64,000 bases of DNA from Adiantum capillus-veneris (taxonomy: Eukaryota; Streptophyta; Polypodiopsida; Polypodiales; Pteridaceae): the NCBI GenBank assembly GCA_014529385.2, contig CM043971.1:83714340-83778339 (forward strand), read 5' to 3'. The notes beneath the pieces were generated by a model, which had not been told where the DNA came from, ran no database searches, and saw nothing but the letters and a program-made list of their open reading frames with translations. The translations under genes were made by a program, and so were the position numbers. The stretch's first letter is position 1. Every line of letters starts with the position of its first letter. Shown here in pieces: positions 1-23,207 of this stretch.

Positions 1-130
1 CTACGCACAATGGCAGGCCTCTTGTTCCAAGAGTGGGAGGAGTATATACCGAAGGGTTGCAAACACAACCAAAAACACAAGAGAGAAAAAAAACTTTTTG
101 GGCATTAGCGGATTAGTGCAAAATCTTCAA

Positions 131-142
131 GCTCTGATACCA
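131..142 (-). promoter_or_regulatory. Probable copia primer-binding site (tRNA-iMet)
   Basis: On the minus strand this reads TGGTATCAGAGC, the standard plant copia primer site complementary to initiator-Met tRNA. An LTR should begin just to its right, near position 144. The internal leader of the element would run left out of the window. No gag is visible here, so this rests on the motif alone. Confidence 0.5.
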
Positions 143-143
143 A

Positions 144-1316
144 TGTCAAGTGCAGTGGAATGGAAATGGTGAAGATGTAGTTTTACACTTCCACAAATCC
201 TTCAACTTCTTTCCTTGCGTTAGTGATTCTTTTTAGCTTCATTGATGGTTCCTTTTAATTTCCCTTGAAGAGAGGGGTTGAGAGAGTGCAATAGAGATGT
301 GTAGACGCAGAGAGAAAGAGAGAGCGATACCCGATGGGGTCCCAACCAACCCTCTCAAGGGCCCCCACACGTTGCCAATGTGGTATGTGCTTTAGATTGC
401 GTAAATGGAATGTATACACAATGCAGACTCTATTTGACTCAAGGGATGACTGTCGCCATAGTAACTCCTTTGAAAGAGGCATCTCCAGGGCTGACTTGAT
501 GCGCCTCGTATCCTCCTCGATGTGGGAATGATGGATGAACACCATGGGCTGATTTGCACTCCCGATGTGAGAGGGATGAAGGATTGAAAACGCAGATCTC
601 GATGATGCCGATGATGGACAGCAATGGAACACTCGATGCCGGTGAGGGAATGGCCGAGGGGAGGCTCGATGGGCTACCGAAGTACTGAACTGCAACGGGA
701 AACGCGCGTAGGCAACTTTCGAGACGATCCGTCGCGAGAGGATGGGTCCAAAAAACGCCAAGACTGAAGGCAAGACACGTTGGCTGATCTGCTGCTTGGC
801 TGGTGGCGATGGTGCAATCTGAAAACGTTGGCTGATGGGAGCCAGGTGATCTCCTCTAAGCTTGCGCTTCTTCACTTACTTCAAAAGGCTAGGCTCATGC
901 CGCTTAAGAATTGGTTAGTACCTGGGTCGGGCAAACCGTCCACCAATTCCAACAAAATAAATCATAAATTATTTATTTCAATAAACTGGAACGGGGTCAA
1001 AACTGGGTGCAAACTGTGCATATCTGCTGATCTGGGAATCCGATGACGTGCGGACTGGTGCATCGGGTTCCTCTAACCTAAAATTACATGCTCGTCATAC
1101 CAGATGCCCATTGTAGTGTAATAACATTTGTCAAAACGTGTATACAAACCATTTATGCAAGAGGGTTCCAAAACTGGAAAACCTAATCTAATGGATTCGT
1201 CCGGACATGTAGGTCCTGCGAACATGCTCACAAAATTGTTGGTATTAATCCTCCTAGGATTCTAGACATCCCTATCTAGGAAGAAGGGGAAAACTGGCTC
1301 TGGAAGTCAATGAAGC
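144..1316. other. Probable LTR and unassigned repeat sequence
   Basis: The sequence right of the primer site should be the LTR of a minus-strand copia element, but its far end could not be placed. A 206-codon open frame lies on the minus strand at 255-875; it resembles no family I recognise and is probably chance openness in LTR sequence. From about 880 to 1316 I see no coding signal. If ATG7 continues upstream, this stretch is intronic. Confidence 0.35.
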
Positions 1317-2225
1317 ATGTCCACGTGGCACATAGAGCCATGTGCACGTGACAAGGCTATAGGGTTTTACATGTTTCAACAACCTGAAAAGTGGCTATCA
1401 TCAGATCAGGATCGCTCCTGGAGATGTAGCGATCCTAGAGATGTATACAAGGCTGCATTCAAGATGTACTTTGGATTGTACGAGTATTTGGTGATGCCTT
1501 TTGGTCTCACAAATGCTCCTGCAACGTTCAATAGGATGATGGATAGGATGTTTAGAGAGTATCTGTCATTTGTGGGCACCTTTTCGACGACGTCATTGTA
1601 TTCCATAAGAGTGAAGCAGAGCACAGACACAATTTGTTACAGGTTTTCTAGGCACTGCTGCAACATCGACTGGCAGTTAATGGGAAAAGAAACGAGTTTT
1701 TCTTGCTAGAAATACACTTTTTGTGACACATTGTCTTTGTGGAGAAAATGGACCCGGCCAAGGTTGAAACCATTTGAGACCGGCCAGATTTGAAGAATGT
1801 TCATGAAGTTCGAAGCTTTTTGGGTTTGTGCTCCTATTATCGGTCGGGGGTTCATTTGAAAATTTGCAGAGATTGCCTTTTTGTTGCACAAAAAGGCGTT
1901 ACTTTTTCTTGGGGACCATGTGAGATTGCAGCCTTTAAGACTCAAAGAAAACGGGTCCAGTATTGGTATTACTAGACTTGCAAAAGCCATTTGAAGTCTA
2001 TTGTGATGCCTGTCGTCGCAGTCTAGGAGCGGTCTTAATGCAAGCGGGCCACATTATAGTTTATGAGAGTAAAATGCTTTCATGGCCAGAACGGGTTGCA
2101 CAGATTTATGAGAAAGAGCTTTTGGCAGTCATTCATGCTCTTACTTAGTGGCACCATTTTCTACTTGGAGCCGACTTTATAGTGTTCACCGACCACCAGA
2201 GTTTGTGATACTTCTTGTCACGTGC
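1317..2225 (+). pseudogene. Ty3/Gypsy pol fragment (RT and RNase H), decayed
   Basis: Translated pieces in several frames give a Ty3-type reverse transcriptase followed by RNase H. Visible signatures are [20 protein letters not shown] (about 1480-1540), a damaged catalytic region near 1580-1600, VRSFLGLCSYYR (about 1808), and the RNase H run FEVYCDACRRSLGAVL and YEKELLAVIHAL (1990-2145). At least four frameshifts or stops break it, so it cannot encode a working polymerase. No LTRs are found. It closely resembles the fragment at 11300-13290 and likely belongs to the same family. It ends about 230 bp before an ATG7 exon, so it probably sits in an ATG7 intron. Confidence 0.8.
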
Positions 2226-2458
2226 AGCGGAAGTGTTTAAGGATTCAGTGCTTGCGGTCATGTTTGTGTGCATGCATGCATCCAGACATGTGCAATCATC
2301 CACTAGCATGCTTGCTTGAATTGCATATACATGCTTGGGTATGTTTAAATAGATGTGATAAACTCGATTATGCTTTCGCGTTTTTGCTTTCATGTGGAAT
2401 AACTTTGAATCTGTTCAGTAAATTATATGCTGGTTTGATTAACATCAATTTTCTGCAG

Positions 2459-15201
<12,743 letters not shown>

Positions 15202-15848
15202 TTACCTGCCTAGATCAGGTTTGGATTGATGGCAGAGCTTGTTCTTGTCTGTAAAGATTCTTGAAGTTTTGTTAAGGAGTGTTCTTCAGTATAAAAAGCT
15301 TTTGCGTTCAAATGTTACCAAGTGCAAAAGCCCTTTTGAAGTTCTATCAAGAGTTGTTTTTTGGGTACATAAGCACTCGTGCTCACATGTTGTGGGCTGC
15401 TTTGTGCTAAGGGTTTTGCTGGATTCCACACACTCTGGCAAAGGTATAAGTCCTATTTTGACGTGCGCACCAACATCGGTGTCTTATTATAAGGTTTATG
15501 TAGGTAGAAATCGGGAGTTTACCAGTAATTCAATAGGTGCTTCATAATTGTGCAATCAACATAATTATCTTTGTTCGTTCATGCCGAATAACCCAAGTAA
15601 TGGACAAAATTTGATTGTCTGCAATCTCACTTGCGTTAAAAGAACTAGTGAACATCATTTTTTATTTAGAAGATTACTGGTTTTATTTTTCTTTGAGGAT
15701 TCTCTTTACTCTTGATCAGTGTTAATTCATAACTCTGGACTGATTAATCACAGGACTAGCAAGTTTTGTATTTTCGCCATGTATTGTCGGGAATGTGTAT
15801 GTCACAGCAAAATGGTTATGAATCTAGTATTTTTACCTTAGAATCACT
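15202..15848 (+). other. ATG7 3 prime flank and probable 3 prime UTR
   Basis: AT-rich sequence after the ATG7 stop, with no other coding signal. The polyadenylation point could not be fixed. It ends at the poly(T) that marks the 3 prime end of a minus-strand LINE. Confidence 0.5.
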
Positions 15849-17227
15849 TGTTTTTTTTTTTTTTTGTGACAGGAATAGGAAATTGTTTAAAAAAGAAAGG
15901 TCTTACAATTGTGCCTCACAACTAGGGAGAGAGGCATCCCGCAGAGAGAAAATTACAAATCCAAAGAGAGAGAGAGAGAAAGTTACAGATCCAAGCAAGA
16001 GAAAGCCATAGATAACCTCTCCTTGGAGTAATACTTCAGTATGATGTACATTGCCATCTATGGAATTTTTGTTTCATACGAAGGCATAGGAGGTACATCT
16101 CTCATGTGTCTTAGGCAAGAAGAAGACAATTTCTTGATCTCTAATATGAGAGAGGTCGAGTTATCTCCAATTCTGTAAAGGAAGATGGATTTAGTTCTCA
16201 GAGTCCAACAAGACCATAAGTTAGTGAGCCTCCACGTATTCCTTAGAGGGATGTCCATCCTTATGCATTCCTCTATCAGGATCATCATCATTGCACCTTT
16301 TGCATTTTCCATCACCTATCTTAGCTTGGAGAGCTCTTTCTCCTGTCCATATACCTTGATGAAGGGTAAGCCATGCTAAGAAGTTGTGTTTGATATGTAT
16401 GACAAAGCTCCATACACATTTGAACTTGTATATCCATTGCTTTGAGCTCCAATTTCCTGTTCCAACTTTGTCTTGAGGTGAAGGTCAAAGTTGGGCAACT
16501 TGTAGCTACTATAAGCTTTCCATGCAAAGTCCTAGAGACACATGTTTGTAGTGTGACATCTCATACTCCATTAGTTCAGTCTTTACTTCTTCAATCTTGC
16601 ACAAATACAACCAGTAGATAGGTTATAGGAGTTGGTGAGTTGGGTGGAGGTCAACCGGCCCCATTTGCTTGCAAATCATTCTGAGTTCTAAGACCTACTT
16701 TAAAGCGTTTATGAGCTTTAATGGAGAGAGGTCTTCCAGTATTCTTTGGAATCCAGCCTATCCAAATGGAATCCTGCAAAAGAAAGTGAGTAGATAAAAC
16801 AGTAGCATGTGGAATGTGAATCCCCTTTTGTATTTCAAACCACTGACTTTGTCAATTGACTTCCAAGTGGCTTGATCTTCCACGCAGAGGTGAGATTGGT
16901 CCATGCCTTATAATCATGAAGCTAGAACCTATTTGCATCCCTTTCTAGAAGGCATGCCCAAAAATCACTACAAGAGGTAGCTTTGACTATCCATTTACAT
17001 GCTAGCTTTACTAACATACTTTCCATATTTAACACATCCAACCCATATCTTGAGTTATGTATACAACAGATTCTCCAAGCCGCTTTTGGAATTTTCTGTG
17101 TACCCTCTGAACCTCCCCATAAAAATCTCCTTGCCACAGTGATAACTTGATTCAATTGCAACTTAGTAGGCTTCTAGCAACACATGAAATAAATTAGGGT
17201 GGGCAATAGATAGTGGTTGAACACAAA
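15849..17227 (-). mobile_element. Plant L1 LINE, 3 prime half (split element)
   Basis: A T15 run at about 15849-15865 is the poly(A) tail of a minus-strand element. Near 17160-16930 the frame reads VARRFLWGGSEGTQKIPKAAW and then DVLNMESMLVKLACKWIVKA, the typical region after RT and before the zinc-binding RT tail of plant L1 LINEs. Upstream of it the reading FNHYLLPTLIYF runs up to about 17220, where an LTR begins. The missing upstream half lies at 26786-30260, past the nested copia block. Numerous stops show it is dead. Confidence 0.75.
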
Positions 17228-17656
17228 TGTTCAAGAGGATTGGTGAAGGGGCCAGTGCCCTGTGCGCGTGCGTGCAAGGAAGGGGGAAGGAGAAGAGTTG
17301 AGCTTGAGATTTGGGGAATACAAAGCTGCAACTATCAGCTTGTGTTTCTTTATTTTCTTTGTATATGAGATATAGAAAAGGTTAGTTGAGTTAGTGTATA
17401 TAGGGAGGGTACACGCGGCGGCCTTTACCCAAGAATCTCCCATTTGAAGACAAATGCGGTCGTAAGTGGCGACTAAAGCTAGTATGTACAACCGTGAAGC
17501 ATGACAACTTCACCCCTTTACAAAACTTCTCAACCTACACCCATTAACTCAATGCAATGTGCAAACCACTATGTAGCTAGGCATTTTGTAAGAGCATCTG
17601 ATGGGTTGTCCGCAGTGTGGACCTTGACAAGGTGCAAGCACTTATTCGTCAATGCA
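17228..17656 (-). mobile_element. Old copia remnant: LTR and RNase H C-terminus
   Basis: On the minus strand, 17656-17569 encodes the copia RNase H end DALTNKCLHLVKVHTADNPS and then DALTKCLA. About 130 bp further, a degenerate LTR begins near 17434 (TCTTGGGTAAAGG) and ends with CA at 17228. The upstream part of the same RNase H lies at 26255-26587, in the opposite orientation. It is the oldest layer of the nest and hosts copia B. Confidence 0.65.
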
Positions 17657-17661
17657 TCTAT
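17657..17661 (+). repeat. Target-site duplication tctat (left copy)
   Basis: Five bases, tctat, precede the terminal LTR at 17662. The matching copy is at 26255-26259, after the far LTR of copia B. The pair brackets the whole A+B block, showing it occupies one insertion site. Confidence 0.85.
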
Positions 17662-17853
17662 TAAAGGAGTACGAGCGGAAGTGCGACGCGAGAGAGAGTG
17701 CGAGAAGAAGAGCACGAAGATATGGTGAACTCGCTCTACTGTAATGTGTAGAGCATAGTGAGTTCTTATTAGGTTTTTACAAAAGAATATGTGTACATAC
17801 CTGGCGGCCCGCCCACTTACCTGGGCGACCACATTGGGCTTTATACCCCAACA
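17662..17853 (-). repeat. Copia A 3 prime LTR (possibly recombinant with B)
   Basis: 192 bp, minus strand TGTTGGGGTATAAAGC to CTCCTTTA. The final TCA is mutated to TTA. It lies between the purine tract of A and the duplication tctat that pairs with the far side of B. Confidence 0.9.
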
Positions 17854-17942
17854 ACCTCCCACTTAAAGTCCAATGTGGTACTTTAAGTGTGAGAGAAGCT
17901 ACTATACAAGCTAATATACAAGAGATGTAGAGAAGTGATGTA

Positions 17943-20255
17943 CTACCCTACACCTAACTGCTTGCGAAAATGCGCAAAGCTCTCTGAGGGAAGTCCTTTT
18001 GTAAGTAGATCAGCAGGATTTTCTGTGGTGTGAACTTTGACAAGCTGAAGTTGCTTATCCTCGAGCATTTCCCTGATGAAATGATACTTCACATCCACAT
18101 GCTTTGTCTTTGAGTGATAAACTGGATTGCGAGCCAATTGTATAGCACTTTGACTATCACAATATAACACAGGCATCTCTTCTTTGATTCCCAAATCTGT
18201 TACTAGTCGATTAAGACAAATTGATTCTTTGCATGCCTCTGATGCTGTAACATATTCAGCCTCTATAGTAGACTGAGTAACATAATCTTGTAATCTAGAA
18301 CGCCATGATACTGCTCCACCAACCAATGTAAAGACATACCCTGACGTAGACCTTCGGTTGTCTAAGTCACCTGCATAATCTGAGTCTGTAAAACCCTTTA
18401 TACTTAGCTCTTGACTCCCATAGCATATACGCATACTCTTTGTAGCTTTCAGGTATCTCAATATTCCTTTCACTGCCTCCCAATGTTTCTTGCCTGGGTT
18501 TGACATGTATCGACTTACTACTCCCACTGCAAATGCAATGTCTGGGCGAGTAGCAATCATTGCATACATCAAACTACCCACTGCAGACGCATATAGAATC
18601 TTATCCATTTGAGCCTGTTCTTCCTCAGACACAGGACAATCTTGTTTGCTAAGTTTCACATATGGTGGCAATGGAACACTCAGTGCCTTTCCCTTCTCCA
18701 TATTGAAACGTTGCAAAACCTTGTCAATATACTCTGTTTGAGATAACCAAATCAACTTCTTTGATCTGTCTCTCTCAATGCGCATACCAAGTATATGACT
18801 TGCCTCACCCATGTCTTTCATGTCAAACGATTTTGCCATCTTTGACTTCAAAGCTGAAATTTCTTCCAAGTGCTTGCCAGCAATCAACATGTCATCGACA
18901 TACAAAATAAGGATCAGCCAACTGCAATCCTTAGCCTTCTTTGTATATAGACAGTGATCGAACTCACTACGTTTGTAGCCTTGAGAAAGCATAAACTTGT
19001 GGAATTTATGGTACCATGCCCTCGGTGATTGTTTTAAGCCATAAAGACTCTTTAACAACTGGCATATCCAATCTTCCTTGCCTTTCTCAACAAACCCTTC
19101 TGGCTGCTGCATGTAAATTTCCACATCTAAATCACCATGCAAGAACGCTGTCTTGACATCCATTTGGTGCAACACCAAATCTAATATGGCAACCAATGCA
19201 AGAAAGCATTTCAATGTAGTCATCTTGACCATCGGAGAGAAGACTTCATCAAAGTCAATGCCTTGTTCTTGCTTAAAGCCCTCGGCAACAAGCCTTGCTT
19301 TGTACTTTGGCTGACTATCATGAGCGGTGATCTTATACCTGTAAACCCATTTACAGGGTAGAGCCTTTTTGCCCCGTGGTAATTTAACTAGCTTCCATGT
19401 CTGGTTTTTATGCAGAGATGTCATCTCTGACTGCATGGCCAATTGCCAATTCCCGGAGTCCTTCATTTGCACTGCTTCCTTGTAACATGAAGGCTCATTG
19501 CAATCAGTCAACATGACATAATTCATAGATGGAACAAACCTATCAGGAGGTCGCGTGACACGTCTAGATCTACGCATAGTAGGTGGCTCAGGCTCAGCCA
19601 CAACCTGTGGTTCCACTCTATCCTGTCCTTGCTCCTCTTGAGCCCTGACATTTTGTCTTGCACGTGCAGGTCCATCTTCTTGGAAGACAACTCTTCTAAT
19701 CTCCTCAACCCTCTCTGGTTTAGAATGATATTTGGATTCATTAAAGTGAACATCATTGCTGCGGACAACCTTTCCGGATTCAGGATCCCAAAGTCTGTAC
19801 CCCATCTCACCAGAATTACCATAGCCTAGAAAGATGCACTTTCTACTCTTTGGCTCAAGTTTGTTTCTAAATTCCTTTGGAACGTGAGTATATGCCTCAC
19901 AGCCAAAGACTCTGAGATGCTTGTATGAGGGCATTTTGCCTGACCATACCATCTCTGGCACTGAATCCTTCTGCAAAACCTTGCTAGGAGATCTATTTAC
20001 AAGATGAACAGCTGTTGATACAGCTTCAGCCCAAAACCCATTTGGCAGCTGTGCATTAGACAACATACTTCTGACCTTCTCTTGTATGGTCCTATTCATC
20101 CTCTCATCAACACCATTTTGCGGAGGATTGTAAAGAGCAGTAAGTTCACGTTTTATACCTTTTGACTCACAAAAGTCCTGAAAGGCCTTTGAAACATACT
20201 CTCCACCATTGTCAGTGCGTAAGCATTTAAGCTTCTTGCCACTCTGATTCTCCAC
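17943..20255 (-). CDS. Copia A pol: integrase, reverse transcriptase, RNase H
   Basis: A 770-codon open frame with no internal stop. It begins inside the integrase core (TDNGGEYVSKAFQDF) and includes the third catalytic residue region (NPPQNGVDERMNRTIQEKV). The copia RT follows from about residue 270 (QMDVKTAFLHGDLDVEIYMQ, catalytic LILYVDDMLIAG), then RNase H (FTDSDYAGDLDNRRSTSG, STIEAEYVTASEACKE, YCDSQSAIQLARN). It ends at FAHFRKQLGVG, as expected for the family. The first codon is not a natural start: the integrase N-terminus is in another frame upstream because of a 2-base deletion near 20256. Integrase E is retained although A-to-D changed beside it. Confidence 0.9.
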   Translation of the reverse strand: MENQSGKKLKCLRTDNGGEYVSKAFQDFCESKGIKRELTALYNPPQNGVDERMNRTIQEKVRSMLSNAQLPNGFWAEAVSTAVHLVNRSPSKVLQKDSVPEMVWSGKMPSYKHLRVFGCEAYTHVPKEFRNKLEPKSRKCIFLGYGNSGEMGYRLWDPESGKVVRSNDVHFNESKYHSKPERVEEIRRVVFQEDGPARARQNVRAQEEQGQDRVEPQVVAEPEPPTMRRSRRVTRPPDRFVPSMNYVMLTDCNEPSCYKEAVQMKDSGNWQLAMQSEMTSLHKNQTWKLVKLPRGKKALPCKWVYRYKITAHDSQPKYKARLVAEGFKQEQGIDFDEVFSPMVKMTTLKCFLALVAILDLVLHQMDVKTAFLHGDLDVEIYMQQPEGFVEKGKEDWICQLLKSLYGLKQSPRAWYHKFHKFMLSQGYKRSEFDHCLYTKKAKDCSWLILILYVDDMLIAGKHLEEISALKSKMAKSFDMKDMGEASHILGMRIERDRSKKLIWLSQTEYIDKVLQRFNMEKGKALSVPLPPYVKLSKQDCPVSEEEQAQMDKILYASAVGSLMYAMIATRPDIAFAVGVVSRYMSNPGKKHWEAVKGILRYLKATKSMRICYGSQELSIKGFTDSDYAGDLDNRRSTSGYVFTLVGGAVSWRSRLQDYVTQSTIEAEYVTASEACKESICLNRLVTDLGIKEEMPVLYCDSQSAIQLARNPVYHSKTKHVDVKYHFIREMLEDKQLQLVKVHTTENPADLLTKGLPSESFAHFRKQLGVG

Positions 20256-20969
20256 GTGTCACAAACGTTTTGAAAACACTAAACGCTTCATCCTTGTGCT
20301 TGAGAAAGTAAACCCATACTTTCCTCGAGTAATCATCTATAAATGTCATAAAGTAAGAAGCTCCCCCTAGAGATAGGTTAGGCATAGGTCCACACAAATC
20401 GCTATGAACAAGTGCCAACTATGTATCTCTTCTACTGCTTCTATGCTTATGTGGCTGTTGTGTTTGCTTACCATACAGACAATGTTCACAGAATTCAAAA
20501 TCATCAAATGAAAAGCCAGGCAAATAACCAGAACGAGACAAGATTTCCATTCCCTTCTTGGACATATGTCCTAACCGGCTATGCCACAAAGAAACGTTCG
20601 GCTCCTTGGTTACATTGATTACATTTTTAGAGACATTTGATACATAAATCATGTAAAGTCCTCCAGACTTTACTCCATGTGCTACTGTCATAGAACCCTT
20701 GGATATCTTCCACATGTTCTGTCCAAAAGTGGTGACGTAGCCAGCATCATCAAGTAAACCTGTGCTGATCAAGCTCTTTGTAATTGCGGGAACATGTCTC
20801 ACATTCTTCAGCGTGAAAGAAGAGTCATTTGAAACTTCAATTGAACATCTCCAACACCTAAGATCTCACATGTCTGCCCATTGCCTAGCCGAACATGATC
20901 TTTAGTGGTCACATAAGAAGTAAACCACTCCTTGTTTGGAGACACATGAAGTGATGCCCCTGAGTCTAT
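20256..20969 (-). pseudogene. Copia A protease and N-terminal integrase, broken
   Basis: The minus strand from 20969 encodes the protease start (IIDSGASLHVSPNKEWF) immediately after the TGA that ends gag. Then come the GAG-pre-integrase block (LWHSRLGHMSKKGMEIL, CEHCLYGK), which forms the HHCC zinc site, and the first integrase aspartate (VHSDLCGPM). A TAG at 20418-20420 replaces a glutamine codon found in copy C. A small deletion near 20830 shifts the frame in the protease part. Confidence 0.8.
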
Positions 20970-20972
20970 AAT

Positions 20973-21920
20973 TCAGTCACTCAGTGCATTTCCATCAGAT
21001 GCTGTAAGAAGAGCTGAGTCCATTGTATTCTTCAAGAAGTAGATGTCTCCTGACACTAGACTGTCATCCTCTGCAACAGTGTTTGTCACATTTATTTCTT
21101 GAATCTTCACTGAGGACTTGTTCTTCTCACCATGGTCTTCAGCTTTCTCTTTGCCTTTTTCTGCTTTCCATTCTCTCCAGTCTCTTTTCATGTGACCCTT
21201 CTTGCCACAATGGTAGCATTCTATGTCACTCTTGCCTTTAGCACTGCGGGACTTGCTACGAGACTGATTCCTCTTTCCACCTTTGTACTTTTCTTTGGTC
21301 CTTCCCCTGACAACTAAGGCTGTTCCTTTGCCTTTGTCCATTGTCTTCCTATTGGTTTCTTCAGTAAGCAGACTTCCTTCTACACCTGCTATGTTCAAAC
21401 CATCTGGAGGTGCAGAATTACTCAAAGCTGTGCGAAAAGTGTCCCAACTTTCCGGCAATGTGATCAACAGGAACATAGCTCTAACAGGTTCATCAAACTT
21501 CACACCTTGAGCTGACAACTGACTATAGATTGTGTTGAATTCATTCAGATGATTGGACATAGGTGTCCCTTCTTTCATCTTCAAGTCAACAAGCTTCTTA
21601 AGCCAGTATACCTGTGAAGCCGCACTCTGCTTCTCATAAAGATCACTCAGCTTTAACCATGCTTGATAAGCCGACATCTCGTTTGCTACATTGAAGTAAA
21701 CGCTTTCTGCGAAAGTCAGCATAATGGTAGAAAGTGCCAATTCATCCATTTCGCTCCATTCATCTTCGTCTATATCTTCTGGTTTTATCCCCTTGAGCTT
21801 TATAGGTTTTATCTGCTTCTTTTGTACCAACACGTGCCAAATCTGCTTCTTCCACAATGGGAAATTGGTTCCATCCAGCTTCTTGATATTGTAAAGAGCA
21901 GTGTCCTGTGATCCAGCCAT
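20973..21920 (-). CDS. Copia A gag
   Basis: 315 codons starting with MAGSQDTALYNIKKLDGTNF, the same start as in copies C and D. A capsid-like UBN2 domain (about residues 10-190) contains the words LKKLVDLKMKEGTPMSNHLN. A basic linker and a zinc knuckle CYHCGKKGHMKRDW follow, in which the last cysteine is tryptophan, so the knuckle is incomplete. It ends at a TGA where copies C and D have a tryptophan codon leading into the protease. Confidence 0.9.
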   Translation of the reverse strand: MAGSQDTALYNIKKLDGTNFPLWKKQIWHVLVQKKQIKPIKLKGIKPEDIDEDEWSEMDELALSTIMLTFAESVYFNVANEMSAYQAWLKLSDLYEKQSAASQVYWLKKLVDLKMKEGTPMSNHLNEFNTIYSQLSAQGVKFDEPVRAMFLLITLPESWDTFRTALSNSAPPDGLNIAGVEGSLLTEETNRKTMDKGKGTALVVRGRTKEKYKGGKRNQSRSKSRSAKGKSDIECYHCGKKGHMKRDWREWKAEKGKEKAEDHGEKNKSSVKIQEINVTNTVAEDDSLVSGDIYFLKNTMDSALLTASDGNALSD

Positions 21921-22558
21921 AACTACGCTTCACAGTAGTTTACTTTTCTGGGAAACATTCGGCAGAGTTTCCCCTGTAAATTGACCTCTGAACCAATATC
22001 AACCTGTCAAATGAACCAAGAAAGCTTCAGATTCTGCAAAAATTTTGGCAGAGTCTCCTTTGTAAAATGGCTCTGTTGTACTAAAAACAGACCAAAAAAC
22101 AGCTCAAAAAAGACTCTCTCTGACACTGTAAGCTGCGGGTAAACCTGTTCTACACCTGTACTGTCTCTCACTGTCCTGTCACTGTCCTATAAGCATAGAC
22201 TGCGACAATCCCTCAACGGCAGTAAAGCAAAGATGCAATCCCAACTGTCTAACTCACAGTCAATATATCCTAGCTGCCTATCTAAGGGTGCTCGAGGGAT
22301 CGCTCCAAGACCTGTATCACCGAAAGGATCTCAACATTCGAGAATCCCCCAGCTCAATAAAACCTCACTCGACCCTCAACAAAGGCTGCAGTAAATCTGA
22401 CAGTACATAGACTTCCCACAAAGTCATACATCCACAAATTTCCCACTGTATGCTATAACCGCTGCGGCAGTTGTTTGCTGCGTGACTCACAGCCAGCAAA
22501 CCCTCAACAGACATACATCATCTCTGACAATACATCCCATGTGGAAGTACCTGCAATG

Positions 22559-23004
22559 TCAGGATGAAATCTGGAATATCAAGCAGCAAAGACAAGCTAC
22601 CTGATGAACTAGTGGATGTCGCCTACAATCTGTGTGTAGATGCACCCGTGTCGTATGTGACACGCCTCCAAGAACTGTGAGCCTTCCTTCGATGTGTAGA
22701 CAGCCACAAATCAACACTCTGGGAGTGTCGATATCCTCAGCACCTGCAATCGTAGGCCGAAAACCCCAAATTTGCAGAGTCGGATATGCACCCGTCGAGA
22801 CCACGTAGTCGAAAATGGCCTGCGCAGACCTTTGTCGAAGCCGAATGGTGGCCGAGATGACCTTAGAATGAAATTCTGACAACACTAAGTCCTTCGGGCT
22901 ATCCCACGAGATTTGGGGCCGTGTCTTTGCCTGTCGAATTTCACTCCAATCTGAGTTGGTGACTCTAGCCTCCTGCAGTGCTGCCCCGAGCCTCGATCTG
23001 AGCT
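22559..23004 (-). CDS. Leader reading frame of copia A (uncharacterised)
   Basis: An open frame of about 148 codons between primer site and gag, ending HQVACLCCLIFQISS. It has counterparts at the same place in C and D, and in B with a stop. No known domain is recognised and no convincing ATG start exists at its 5 prime end. Most differences between copies change the amino acid, so it may be non-coding leader that is open by chance. Confidence 0.35.
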
Positions 23005-23013
23005 CTGATACCA
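23002..23013 (-). promoter_or_regulatory. Copia A primer-binding site (tRNA-iMet)
   Basis: TGGTATCAGAGC on the minus strand, two bases after the 5 prime LTR. It matches the 3 prime end of plant initiator-Met tRNA. Confidence 0.92.
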
Positions 23014-23015
23014 GT

Positions 23016-23207
23016 TGAAGGAGTACGAGCGGAAGTGCGACGCGAGAGAGTGTGCGAGAAGAAGAGCATGACGATATGGTGAACTCGCTCTACTGTAATG
23101 TGTAGAGCATAGTGAGTTCTTATTAGGTTTTTACAAAAGAATATGTGTACATACCTGGCGGCCCACCCACTTAACTGGGCGACCACATTGGGCTTTATAC
23201 CCCAACA
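23016..23207 (-). repeat. Copia A 5 prime LTR
   Basis: 192 bp, TGTTGGGG to CTTCA on the minus strand. Its outer edge joins directly to integrase sequence of copia B at 23208. Confidence 0.93.

Larger units (their letters stand above)
17662..23207 (-). mobile_element. Copia element A (192-bp LTRs, full-length, defective)
   Basis: Ty1/copia retrotransposon on the minus strand. The 5 prime LTR is 23016-23207 and the 3 prime LTR 17662-17853. The primer site TGGTATCAGAGC is at 23002-23013, and the purine tract AAGTGGGAGGT on the minus strand abuts the 3 prime LTR at 17854. The order is leader, gag, protease, integrase, RT, RNase H, as in copia. The LTRs differ at several positions, so insertion is not very recent. 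Lesions are a TGA between gag and protease, a TAG at the start of the integrase, a 2-base deletion in the integrase, and loss of the last zinc-knuckle cysteine. Its right end is fused directly to the integrase of copia B. Confidence 0.92.

Noticed and set aside
255-875. 206-codon minus-strand frame as a gene
   Set aside because: No domain, no family match, position within a probable LTR, and a composition typical of chance openness.
2226-2458. A further ATG7 exon near 2226-2280
   Set aside because: A short open stretch exists, but it has no convincing match and continues from the Ty3 fragment.
15202-15548. Further coding exon after the ATG7 stop
   Set aside because: The frame has no match to any ATG7 tail and the TGA is in frame with the conserved last exon.
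19523-19822. Frames antisense to copia gag and pol (both strands of A-D)
   Set aside because: They mirror high-identity coding sequence of the element and recur in every copy only for that reason.
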